From: Clostridiales bacterium | GTDB taxonomy: Bacteria > Bacillota > Clostridia > Peptostreptococcales > Acidaminobacteraceae | Assembly: GCA_030446305.1 (NCBI GenBank) | Contig: JASUSA010000018.1 | Location: forward strand, 1 to 50,246 | Reading direction: 5' to 3' | DNA: 50,246 bases | The notes under the pieces: generated by a model | Seen by the model: the letters and a program-made list of their open reading frames with translations, nothing else | What the model was told of the DNA's origin: nothing | The model's database searches: none | Shown: piece after piece, positions 1 through 6,291 of the stretch | Layout of the letters: each line of letters opens with the position of its first letter | How positions within the stretch are numbered: position 1 is the stretch's first letter | Made by a program: the position numbers and the translations under genes

Positions 1-116
1 TTTACCGCATCCTGTACGGCGTTCGCATCTTCACGATAATTCATCAAATGCGTACGTACCTCATCTATTAACCTCTGTTCGATTTTCAAAATAAGCTCCT
101 CATCATCCGTATCCAT
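1..116 (-). CDS. N-terminal part of an unknown protein, cut by the window edge
   Basis: An ATG on the minus strand opens 38 codons with no stop before the window ends. The peptide starts MDTDDEELILKIEQRL and is rich in Asp, Glu and Arg, which suggests an amphipathic helical start; no signal peptide is visible. I do not recognise a family. The ribosome site in front of this ATG is weak, so the true start could differ. It lies about 80 bases downstream of the glutamate-cysteine ligase gene in the same direction and may be co-transcribed, although a small hairpin lies between them. Confidence 0.45.
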   Translation of the reverse strand, partial: MDTDDEELILKIEQRLIDEVRTHLMNYREDANAVQDAV

Positions 117-135
117 TTTTCAATGTTATATCTCT

Positions 136-160
136 ATAAACAAGCGCATGAATATGCGCC
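136..160 (-). terminator. weak hairpin after the glutamate-cysteine ligase gene
   Basis: On the minus strand GCGCAT, a four-base loop and ATGCGC (positions 144-159) are followed by TTGTTTAT. The short stem and interrupted T run make it a weak or leaky terminator. A second small hairpin (CGGC/GCCG, about 172-185) lies closer to the stop codon without a T run. Confidence 0.3.
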
Positions 161-199
161 CATGACCATTAACCGGCAAACGCCGACCCGAATCTAAAT

Positions 200-1489
200 T
201 TAAAGTGCAATAACTTCTAAAAAGCGTTCTTTATCCCGTTCATACATTTCCGACAGCCAACGCTTTACGGAACCATTTTCATTCGCTATGGAGCGAAGCA
301 TCATCAGCGGCCTTGCTTCAGCCGGTGTTAAAACCATTAGGGCATCGTTCAGCATCATATCCTTCACTTCTTTAAAGCTAATGCCGTCCACAATTGGATT
401 AATCTGCGACAAGATCGCTTCATTGGCTTTTAATACCCATGCTTCGTTGACAGACTGCGCCATTTCATCATATTTTGTCAGCAACGCCTCATTGTAAAAA
501 ATTGCTTTGATCAATGCCGGTACACTGAGATTATAAGGATATGGCATCGCATCTGCCATACGTATTTCCAAGAACCCTTTCAATCGTACATCTGGGAAAA
601 CCATGCCCATTAAATGATCAAAATCAGAATCATCCAGCGGATAGTCTTTTAGAAGATCACGCAAAACACGGTCTCCCGTATCATAATAACTGCCATTGCT
701 TTTTAAAACAATTGGCGGCAACGCTAACAGATACGCAGCGTAATCCTCAAAACCAAATTGCGGGTCAAAACTGCCTTTAACAAATTTTGACCGATTGATA
801 TCCGTCTGCTGCCAAATGCAAACACGACAATTTTCCTGTTCATAGCGTTTGCCTTCGAAAATCGGCGTCGCATCAAATATACTCGCCATAATTGGCGACA
901 GCATCTGGGCAACGCGATTTTTTTTATGGTAATCCATTTCATCTTTATAGTCAATTGATACTTGCGTCGATGCCGTTCCCTTCATCATGTTGTGACAATA
1001 GTTGCCACGATCTTTGAAATAATCGTACATCAAATGATAACGTTGTTTTGGCAAAAGCGTCAGTTCATTTATTTTGGTCGCCGGATGATAGCCAATCGAC
1101 ACGAGTCGCTGAGATGGCTGAATCATTCGCTTCAGTTCATCGACAACTTCAAGATAAGCCGTCTCAATTGCTTCAAGCGTATCATACGCCTTTAAACTAA
1201 TTTCAATCTGCCCGCCCGGTTCCAACGTCAACGTGTGCCCGTTGCGCTTTAGTCCCAGAATATGCCCTTTTTCAGCTAGTAAAACATCCCATCCATTTGC
1301 ACTCAAAGCCTTAAAAAGCGCCTCTTGCCCATGCGTTTCATCATAAGCATAACTTCTCAGTGTTTTTGAATCCACTAAAAAGTGCTCAAATTCAACGCCT
1401 AAAAGCGATGGCTCTGATACGGCGTGCTGTTTAAAAATGGCTGCCATTTTTTTGATAAACGCCGCTTCAGTATATCGTTTTGCGTCCAT
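200..1489 (-). CDS. gshA: glutamate-cysteine ligase, GCS2/plant-like type
   Basis: Probably joins L-glutamate and L-cysteine with ATP to give gamma-glutamylcysteine, in the cytosol. The family is recognised from GVEFEHFLVD near residue 31 and TLEPGGQIEIS near residue 87, the acidic and glycine-rich signatures of the plant/alphaproteobacterial branch of GCS2 ligases. The 429-residue length fits. The start is supported by a GGAGG site and by a strong promoter just upstream. No glutathione synthetase gene lies next to it, so the end product in this organism is not shown by the window. A GCS2-family ligase acting on another amine (EgtA-like) is a less likely alternative. Confidence 0.82.
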   Translation of the reverse strand: MDAKRYTEAAFIKKMAAIFKQHAVSEPSLLGVEFEHFLVDSKTLRSYAYDETHGQEALFKALSANGWDVLLAEKGHILGLKRNGHTLTLEPGGQIEISLKAYDTLEAIETAYLEVVDELKRMIQPSQRLVSIGYHPATKINELTLLPKQRYHLMYDYFKDRGNYCHNMMKGTASTQVSIDYKDEMDYHKKNRVAQMLSPIMASIFDATPIFEGKRYEQENCRVCIWQQTDINRSKFVKGSFDPQFGFEDYAAYLLALPPIVLKSNGSYYDTGDRVLRDLLKDYPLDDSDFDHLMGMVFPDVRLKGFLEIRMADAMPYPYNLSVPALIKAIFYNEALLTKYDEMAQSVNEAWVLKANEAILSQINPIVDGISFKEVKDMMLNDALMVLTPAEARPLMMLRSIANENGSVKRWLSEMYERDKERFLEVIAL

Positions 1490-1522
1490 TAGGATGCCTC
1501 CATTTCTTTCGTCTTACTAAAT

Positions 1523-1551
1523 ATTATACGGTTATTCCCGATCGCTGTAAA
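1523..1551 (-). promoter_or_regulatory. sigma-A type promoter of the gshA-type gene
   Basis: On the minus strand TTTACA (1551-1546), a 17-base spacer and a perfect TATAAT (1528-1523) precede the start codon by about 34 bases. The GGAGG ribosome site lies between. Between this promoter and the terminator at 1739-1762 I see nothing distinctive. Confidence 0.75.
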
Positions 1552-1738
1552 GTTTATGCCTTCTGGGTTTATTAATGAAATGATAACAATAAAAGAATTT
1601 TTTGTAAACGCTTAACAGCAGCTTGGTCTATTGGCGTTAACAACATATGGACTATTTGTGTTCACATCACATTGTATATGCCTAAAATCGTCGCTTCATA
1701 CATTGTTCTGCCGCCCTTTAAATCGCCTGCTTAGAATC

Positions 1739-1762
1739 AAAAAAACCTATCCAAATGATAGG
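1739..1762 (-). terminator. intrinsic terminator of the HAD phosphatase gene
   Basis: On the minus strand CCTATC, a five-base loop and GATAGG are followed directly by seven T. It begins 19 bases past the stop codon of the HAD gene. Confidence 0.8.
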
Positions 1763-1780
1763 CCTTCCTAAAATGCATTC

Positions 1781-2431
1781 CTAAGCAACAAGATCATTGT
1801 GCATTTTTACAATATGCAGCAGGTCTTCTGCTTCGTTGAGAACATAGTTTGGCGCTGTTTGAAGCTGAGCCGTATCTAAAACAGACCAGCCGACAAAAGC
1901 GCTGATAACGCCCGCACGTGCCGCCGCCAAAATGTCATTCTCAGTATCCCCGACAAAAATGACTTCTTCCGGCCGAAGTGCCATCGCCTCAAGTACACGC
2001 ATGAGTCCTTCCGGATGCGGTTTTGTCTCTGCAACGTCATTTCGCGTGATCTGATGTGAAAAATAGTTTCCAATGCCGAGATGGTTCAAGCCGAGTGTCA
2101 GAACCTCACGCGAGTTATTCGTAACGATACCCATTTCGATGCCCATATTGTTTAAGTGATTTAAAAGCATCGGCACTCCCGGAAAAACTTTCGCTTTGGT
2201 ATTGTGATTATGTTTGTACCAAATTTGAAACTGTGCCTCCATCACCGCTACTTTATCCGGGTGGATTGCAGAGAGTTGGTCAAACAATGATTTTCCGGAC
2301 AATCCTTTCAAAACGGCTGTCGGTAATTTTTCACCGCGATAGCGCGTCGCCAAATATTGGAGTCCTTCAAAAATTAAATCATTGGTATTAATCAGTGTAC
2401 CATCAAAATCAAAAATTGCTGCCTTAATCAT
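1781..2431 (-). CDS. HAD-superfamily phosphatase, Gph/PpaX-like
   Basis: A cytosolic phosphohydrolase of HAD subfamily IA, similar to phosphoglycolate phosphatase and pyrophosphatase PpaX. Motif I is FDFDGT (nucleophile Asp8, acid/base Asp10), motif II VTNNS near residue 103, motif III the Lys of KPHP near 138 and motif IV GDTEND near 163. The helical cap lies between motifs I and II, and 216 residues is normal for the group. The start has an AAGGAGG site with good spacing. The substrate cannot be read from sequence: phosphoglycolate, pyrophosphate and a nucleotide phosphate are all possible. It has its own promoter and terminator, so it is monocistronic. Confidence 0.85.
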   Translation of the reverse strand: MIKAAIFDFDGTLINTNDLIFEGLQYLATRYRGEKLPTAVLKGLSGKSLFDQLSAIHPDKVAVMEAQFQIWYKHNHNTKAKVFPGVPMLLNHLNNMGIEMGIVTNNSREVLTLGLNHLGIGNYFSHQITRNDVAETKPHPEGLMRVLEAMALRPEEVIFVGDTENDILAAARAGVISAFVGWSVLDTAQLQTAPNYVLNEAEDLLHIVKMHNDLVA

Positions 2432-2516
2432 ATTTTAACCTCCTTATGCAAGGTTTGAGCTGCTGTATCCTGTTAAAAGATCACTTATTTCAACCCTCTT
2501 GCTGTGGGACTTCGCA

Positions 2517-2544
2517 ATTATATGATCTTATTTTAGCAAGTCAA
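2517..2544 (-). promoter_or_regulatory. promoter of the HAD phosphatase gene
   Basis: Minus strand TTGACT (2544-2539), a 16-base spacer and TATAAT (2522-2517). The predicted transcript has a leader of about 80 bases before the ATG with no fold that I recognise as a riboswitch. Confidence 0.65.
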
Positions 2545-2590
2545 TTTAAAATTTGAATTAAGACAGCGTTTACTTTCTATGAATTTTTGG

Positions 2591-4363
2591 TTAATCCTTT
2601 TTCGTCATGCGTAAATAGCCTTCAAAGTATTCAATGGTTACACGATAATCTTCGCTTGCCTTATCAACCGCTTCAGGTGTAAAACCGTCTGCTTTATGCG
2701 CTTCATCTGTAGACTGATAACCGTTAACATTGTAAAGAATCCATTTGATCTCGTATGAAGAATCACCTAAGACAATCACGCGTTCATCTTCAAAATTTTC
2801 CGTCTGAACCATCAACTGCATCCATGTCAGCAAGTCAAGATGCTCAGCGATCGTGCCGTCACTGCTTTTAAAAATAAGGTCAATAGAATCTTGCGTTTCA
2901 TTCTTATTTAGACTGACGCCAATGTCTTTTAGTTCGAGATTCAATGGGTCATATGATGTCACCTTTAAAAGATAATCAGCACCATCCAGCGCAACCAGCG
3001 ACATCAGTGGTTCATTATAATGGCTAAAATACATTTCCTTATCCGGAACCCGATAGCGATATGTTTTCAGTTCTATTCCCGTTCTCTCCTCAAGCGCCTC
3101 AGCCGTCTCATCTTCTGCAGCAAAATAAATACTGTCGACACCATAGGCATCTGCCAGATAGGTCGCCGTTAAGCTAATCTCATTTTGTGACGCGGCATCG
3201 AGATTCTTCACATTTACATCGCCATTTGTATCCAGTGCATCCAACACCTCAATTTTAATTTTAAGTCTTTCATTTTGCAGTCGCCTTGCCAGAGAATCAC
3301 CGGAAATTGGCCCCATAAATGCCAGCAGCGTCATCAGAACTGCTATAATGCCAAGCGGCACATTGGCGCGTTCTCGTCTTAAAAAAATCAATAGGACTGC
3401 AATGACTTCAAACAGACCGGCAACCACCAACAAATACCTGGAAAGTGTTAAACCATAAAGGTCAATACGCATCCATGCCGCTACAAACAGCATGCCAAGT
3501 GGTGCGATCATACCAATTGGATAATATTTCGTTACTTTTGCCAGCCACTGCTGCTCTGACCGACTCTCGTTGAGGAAAAAAAGCGTCACAACGCTAATAA
3601 GACCATACCAGACCACAAGGTTGCCAATCATCCCTTCGGGAAATGTCTGCGTTAAAAGCATTTTGACAAAATAGGCGTGAAGAATAACCGTATAGATCAT
3701 TAACAGCGGTAGGACAATCCATGTAAACAGCCGTTCAAACAACATCGCATAAGGCAATTCACGCTGTTCGCGTCTTGGTAAATTTCCCAGAAAGTGCATC
3801 GGTCCAAAGATCCCAAAAGAGATCATCATCAAATCCATATAGATAACTTCAGGCAGCTGAAGTTCGAATAAAACGTTCACTGTAAAATAAACTGCACTCG
3901 ACCCGGCAAATAAAATCAACGCATATAGCAGCGTCAAAAAAAATTTAGAGATATTGTAAAACAAATACTGCGAAAATGACTCAGACCGTTTCAGGTAGGG
4001 CACAATGAAAAACATGCCGTACAAAGCTGCCGATAGTGCTGTGTATTGCCGCATAAAGACATCATCTGGATTTAGCGGTATTAGGTAACCATAAACCGCC
4101 ACAAAAAAAACCGCGACAGCGACATCAAGCCACTTGTGAAAAGCAAATTGCTCTTCGAGCATTTTCATAACGCCTGAGAGCGGAACGCCAATGGCCAGCG
4201 CCATCATTACTTTGTCTATGTATGGTGCTTTTTCTGAAGCATGGCTAAAATAAATGGCGACAACCACAAAAGCAACTGCAAAACCAATTGTCATGGGAAA
4301 ACGTTTATACCCTTTCGCCAAGTTAGCTTTAAAGAAATGAAACCATTGTCTGATCTTTGACAT
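2591..4363 (-). CDS. DUF4153-type polytopic membrane protein
   Basis: A 590-residue protein with about ten to twelve hydrophobic segments over residues 20-360, followed by a hydrophilic C-terminal part of about 230 residues. The start, with a short basic cytosolic stretch and an RFPMT motif leading into the first helix, and the overall plan match the DUF4153 family of Firmicutes membrane proteins, whose function is not established. The tail is rich in acidic residues and probably forms a separate domain on one membrane face. It is transcribed divergently from the small gene at 4446, so the 82-base gap must hold both promoters. Confidence 0.7.
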   Translation of the reverse strand: MSKIRQWFHFFKANLAKGYKRFPMTIGFAVAFVVVAIYFSHASEKAPYIDKVMMALAIGVPLSGVMKMLEEQFAFHKWLDVAVAVFFVAVYGYLIPLNPDDVFMRQYTALSAALYGMFFIVPYLKRSESFSQYLFYNISKFFLTLLYALILFAGSSAVYFTVNVLFELQLPEVIYMDLMMISFGIFGPMHFLGNLPRREQRELPYAMLFERLFTWIVLPLLMIYTVILHAYFVKMLLTQTFPEGMIGNLVVWYGLISVVTLFFLNESRSEQQWLAKVTKYYPIGMIAPLGMLFVAAWMRIDLYGLTLSRYLLVVAGLFEVIAVLLIFLRRERANVPLGIIAVLMTLLAFMGPISGDSLARRLQNERLKIKIEVLDALDTNGDVNVKNLDAASQNEISLTATYLADAYGVDSIYFAAEDETAEALEERTGIELKTYRYRVPDKEMYFSHYNEPLMSLVALDGADYLLKVTSYDPLNLELKDIGVSLNKNETQDSIDLIFKSSDGTIAEHLDLLTWMQLMVQTENFEDERVIVLGDSSYEIKWILYNVNGYQSTDEAHKADGFTPEAVDKASEDYRVTIEYFEGYLRMTKKD

Positions 4364-4385
4364 TTATGCCCTCCTCACCATATAC

Positions 4386-4413
4386 TTGACCCCTGCGCCT
4401 TTAGTGCTAGAAT
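4386..4413 (+). promoter_or_regulatory. extended -10 promoter for the 102-residue protein
   Basis: TTGACC (4386-4391), a 16-base spacer and TAGAAT (4408-4413) preceded by TGC, an extended -10. An AAAGGAGG ribosome site follows shortly before the ATG at 4446. Confidence 0.65.
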
Positions 4414-4445
4414 ATAAAGTGAACACTTAAAGGAGGCGCCTCACA

Positions 4446-4754
4446 ATGTTAGAAATGTTTATTAAATCCATTAAATTGGACGATGCCGGTAGAATCGTCA
4501 TCGTCATTCAAGATCACCTCTCAGAATATTTTGTTAAAGAAGATTCAAAGAAGATGCTGAAAGACATGGCCGTAAAGACGTTGGGCGACGATTTTATCAA
4601 ACTCGAAATGTCCAAAGTTTCTGCACGTGTCACCGTGCGTGAAGGCCAGTCAGAAGTATGCAAGGCACGCATTCAGGAAGAGCTCACCAAAGGCATTGAA
4701 ATGGCCATGCAGTTTATGTCGCAAATGCAAGATGGTCAAGAAAGCGCTGAATAG
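4446..4754 (+). CDS. unknown 102-residue protein
   Basis: I do not recognise this gene with confidence. It has a strong promoter, an AAAGGAGG ribosome site and its own terminator, so it is almost certainly real. The pattern is a short N-terminal beta segment, a helix with KKMLKDMA near residue 36, a second beta segment (ARVTVREG near 60) and a Met/Gln-rich C-terminal helix. The helix-strand order loosely resembles the C-terminal domain of the DNA polymerase III tau subunit or a KH-like fold, but this is only an impression. No signal peptide or membrane segment. Neighbours (DUF4153 protein divergent, glucosaminidase convergent) give no clear functional hint. Confidence 0.75.
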   Translation: MLEMFIKSIKLDDAGRIVIVIQDHLSEYFVKEDSKKMLKDMAVKTLGDDFIKLEMSKVSARVTVREGQSEVCKARIQEELTKGIEMAMQFMSQMQDGQESAE

Positions 4755-4825
4755 TCGCTCAACTTTGCAGCTTCATGCCAAACCGACAATCACAAAAATG
4801 CCTATGAACGAGAGGATCAACTATA

Positions 4826-4853
4826 AAACGGTGCTGAATCAGCACCGTTTTTA
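4826..4853. terminator. bidirectional terminator between convergent genes
   Basis: AAACGGTGCT (4826-4835), a short loop and AGCACCGTTT (4841-4850), with T on the plus side and, read from the other strand, T-rich sequence after the minus-strand gene. It serves the 102-residue gene and lies 5 bases past the stop of the convergent glucosaminidase gene. Confidence 0.85.
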
Positions 4854-4858
4854 TCGAA

Positions 4859-5461
4859 TCATATCCCCGCCATGTTTTGAACGAGATTTTTAATGGCATT
4901 CGCCCAGTTCTGATCCGTTGCATACCTTTTATTCACTGCATCAATTGATGCACCGTTGTAATATTTCCCGCCTGGTGTCAAATAAGCTGTTTTTAAATAC
5001 TGTGCCACAGAATCAATGCCGTCTTCAAACGTGCCAAAAGTTTTGGCACTGCTGAACGGCGATGCGTCATACGCCTGAAAACCAAAGAGATTTTGTTTTG
5101 ACTGTGCAATACGGCTGCTGCCAAAGGCAGATTCATGTGCAGCCAATCCCGTTAAAAACAAAGCGTTTACACCATATTTTGTTTCTGCATCCACAAAAGC
5201 CTGACCTAACCCGGCCATATCGGTTCCCTCAAGCGCTTGATTAATCATTGCCGCCGAGGCGCCACTCACTTTCGTAAGATCATTGAAATCCACCGTCGCT
5301 GCAGATGATGAAATGCTTTGGCTGTTTACTGCGGCCGCCGACGGCTGGCTTACATTTAATTTGTCCTGGAGGATTGACTGAAATCGCGCCTTTGTATCAT
5401 AATAGGACTGGCTGGGCGCTGGCGCCTTTGCAGACGTATTAAAATTAATCTTAAAACTCAT
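4859..5461 (-). CDS. glucosaminidase-domain protein without signal peptide
   Basis: A 200-residue protein whose C-terminal ~130 residues match the glucosaminidase family (endo-beta-N-acetylglucosaminidase/FlgJ-like muramidases). AAHESAFGSS near residue 108 contains the catalytic Glu, followed by NLFGFQAYD and the conserved tail with TDQNWANAI. The first ~65 residues are Ser/Ala/Gln-rich and likely disordered. There is no N-terminal signal peptide, so export by the Sec route is not evident; in a motile cell it could be a flagellar type III substrate like FlgJ, or be released by lysis. That is inference. The ATG has an AAAAGGTG ribosome site. The OsmC gene lies 24 bases upstream in the same direction, so the two are probably one transcript. 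Confidence 0.8.
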   Translation of the reverse strand: MSFKINFNTSAKAPAPSQSYYDTKARFQSILQDKLNVSQPSAAAVNSQSISSSAATVDFNDLTKVSGASAAMINQALEGTDMAGLGQAFVDAETKYGVNALFLTGLAAHESAFGSSRIAQSKQNLFGFQAYDASPFSSAKTFGTFEDGIDSVAQYLKTAYLTPGGKYYNGASIDAVNKRYATDQNWANAIKNLVQNMAGI

Positions 5462-5485
5462 TTCATCACACCTTTTCGGTAAAAT

Positions 5486-5878
5486 CTACTGAAAATTCAG
5501 CGTATATGACATTTCTGCCACTTTTGAAATTGTTTGATAAACACTGCAGTATTCGGTTGCCAACTGTAAAGCTTGATCGAATCCCTTTTCTTTACTTGCA
5601 CCGGTAATCGTTACTGCGACATTGACCGTTTCGAGGGTTGTTGGCACGGTTGACCGTTTAACGCCGTCAATACTGATGGCCGCTTCTTCAAATGTCAGCC
5701 GCTTTTTGTTGACGATATCTAAAAAAGTGGCATAAAGACATGCACCCAGTGCACCGAGCAACATGTCATACGGTGCGAGTGTTCCTTCAACAGCGCCAAT
5801 TGCCGCCGTTGTATTCGGTGCTGTTAAAGTTCCTGAAAATGTTTGGCTGAAATTTAAAGCTACATGTTTTTGTTCCAT
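5486..5878 (-). CDS. OsmC-family protein
   Basis: A small cytosolic thiol-dependent protein of the OsmC/Ohr superfamily, which reduces organic peroxides or handles reactive sulfur species. The two family cysteines are present: Cys47 in LLGALGACLYAT and Cys111 in ATEYCSVYQTI. At 130 residues it is of the YhfA-like OsmC type rather than a clear Ohr. The ATG is preceded by TTAGGAGATT. On the minus strand an extended -10 element (TGGTAGAAT, 5930-5922) probably drives it. A CsoR/CstR-type palindrome lies about 120 bases upstream, better placed for the divergent small RNA but possibly shared. Downstream is the glucosaminidase gene, probably co-transcribed. Confidence 0.82.
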   Translation of the reverse strand: MEQKHVALNFSQTFSGTLTAPNTTAAIGAVEGTLAPYDMLLGALGACLYATFLDIVNKKRLTFEEAAISIDGVKRSTVPTTLETVNVAVTITGASKEKGFDQALQLATEYCSVYQTISKVAEMSYTLNFQ

Positions 5879-5959
5879 ATTCCAATCTCCTAACGTTCAA
5901 GCTGTCTCTATTCTTGCTTTTATTCTACCACAATCTCATACAGTTTCATATGAATATAC

Positions 5960-6015
5960 TTGCATGTTTTAAAAGCGCGTGATATACTCATATAAACCCC
6001 CTATGCAGGGGGTAT
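5960..6015 (+). promoter_or_regulatory. strong promoter with a CsoR/CstR-like palindrome at the start site
   Basis: TTGCAT (5960-5965), a 17-base spacer and TATACT (5983-5988). Exactly eight bases later comes the palindrome CCCCCTATGCAGGGGG (5997-6012), followed by TAT. A near-identical palindrome lies eight bases after the -10 element of the rhodanese gene at 24085-24118. G/C-tract palindromes of this shape are typical operators of CsoR-family repressors (copper CsoR, persulfide CstR). No such repressor gene is in the window, so the identity of the regulator is inferred. Confidence 0.75.
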
Positions 6016-6140
6016 CCCAATCAGCAGCTTTCTATAATTTTCTTAATATGAGCAGGTAATATTTCTTACCTCCACCTCATCGTGTCCCTGTGACATGTTT
6101 CTCAAAACGAGAATGCCGTTCTTGTTTTGAGATTTTTTTT
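5995..6140 (+). ncRNA. candidate regulated small RNA of about 146 nt
   Basis: A transcript from the promoter at 5960-5988 would start near 5995 and stop at the terminator ending at 6140. No open reading frame with a ribosome site fits: the ATGs give peptides of 3 and 11 residues, the latter inside the terminator stem. Predicted folds are a 5' hairpin made by the C5/G5 palindrome itself, a hairpin AGGTAA/TTACCT (6054-6071), a C-rich stretch CCACCTCATCGTGTCCCTG (6072-6090) that could pair with Shine-Dalgarno regions, and the terminator. This is the main content of the 413-base gap between osmC and lon. It could instead be a relic promoter left by gene loss. Confidence 0.55.
6100..6140 (+). terminator. 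strong intrinsic terminator of the small RNA
   Basis: Fourteen-pair stem (6100-6113 with 6119-6132, one G-T pair), five-base loop TGCCG, then eight T. No annotated plus-strand gene precedes it, which is the main reason to believe in the small transcript. Confidence 0.85.
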
Positions 6141-6150
6141 GTTCTTTTTA

Positions 6151-6199
6151 AAACGAAAAACCGGTATGCCAAACCCATAAACGGCGCTTGGCATACCGG
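6151..6199 (-). terminator. intrinsic terminator of lon
   Basis: On the minus strand CCGGTATGCCAA pairs with TTGGCATACCGG (6199-6188 with 6172-6161), followed by TTTTTCGTTTT. It lies about 90 bases past the lon stop codon. Confidence 0.85.
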
Positions 6200-6291
6200 C
6201 TTAGCCTCATGTCTTTGATACACTGTCATTTATTAAAACGCTTTTCACCACTTTGTAGAACGCTGACTCACGGATCATCAAAGCGTTGCTT

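Noticed and set aside
4627..4893. Second open frame overlapping the end of the 102-residue gene
   Set aside because: It runs through the terminator at 4826-4853 and has no ribosome site.
5997..6012. C5/G5 palindrome as a terminator for a leftward or rightward gene
   Set aside because: No T run follows on either strand, and it is positioned at the start site of a promoter in both copies.
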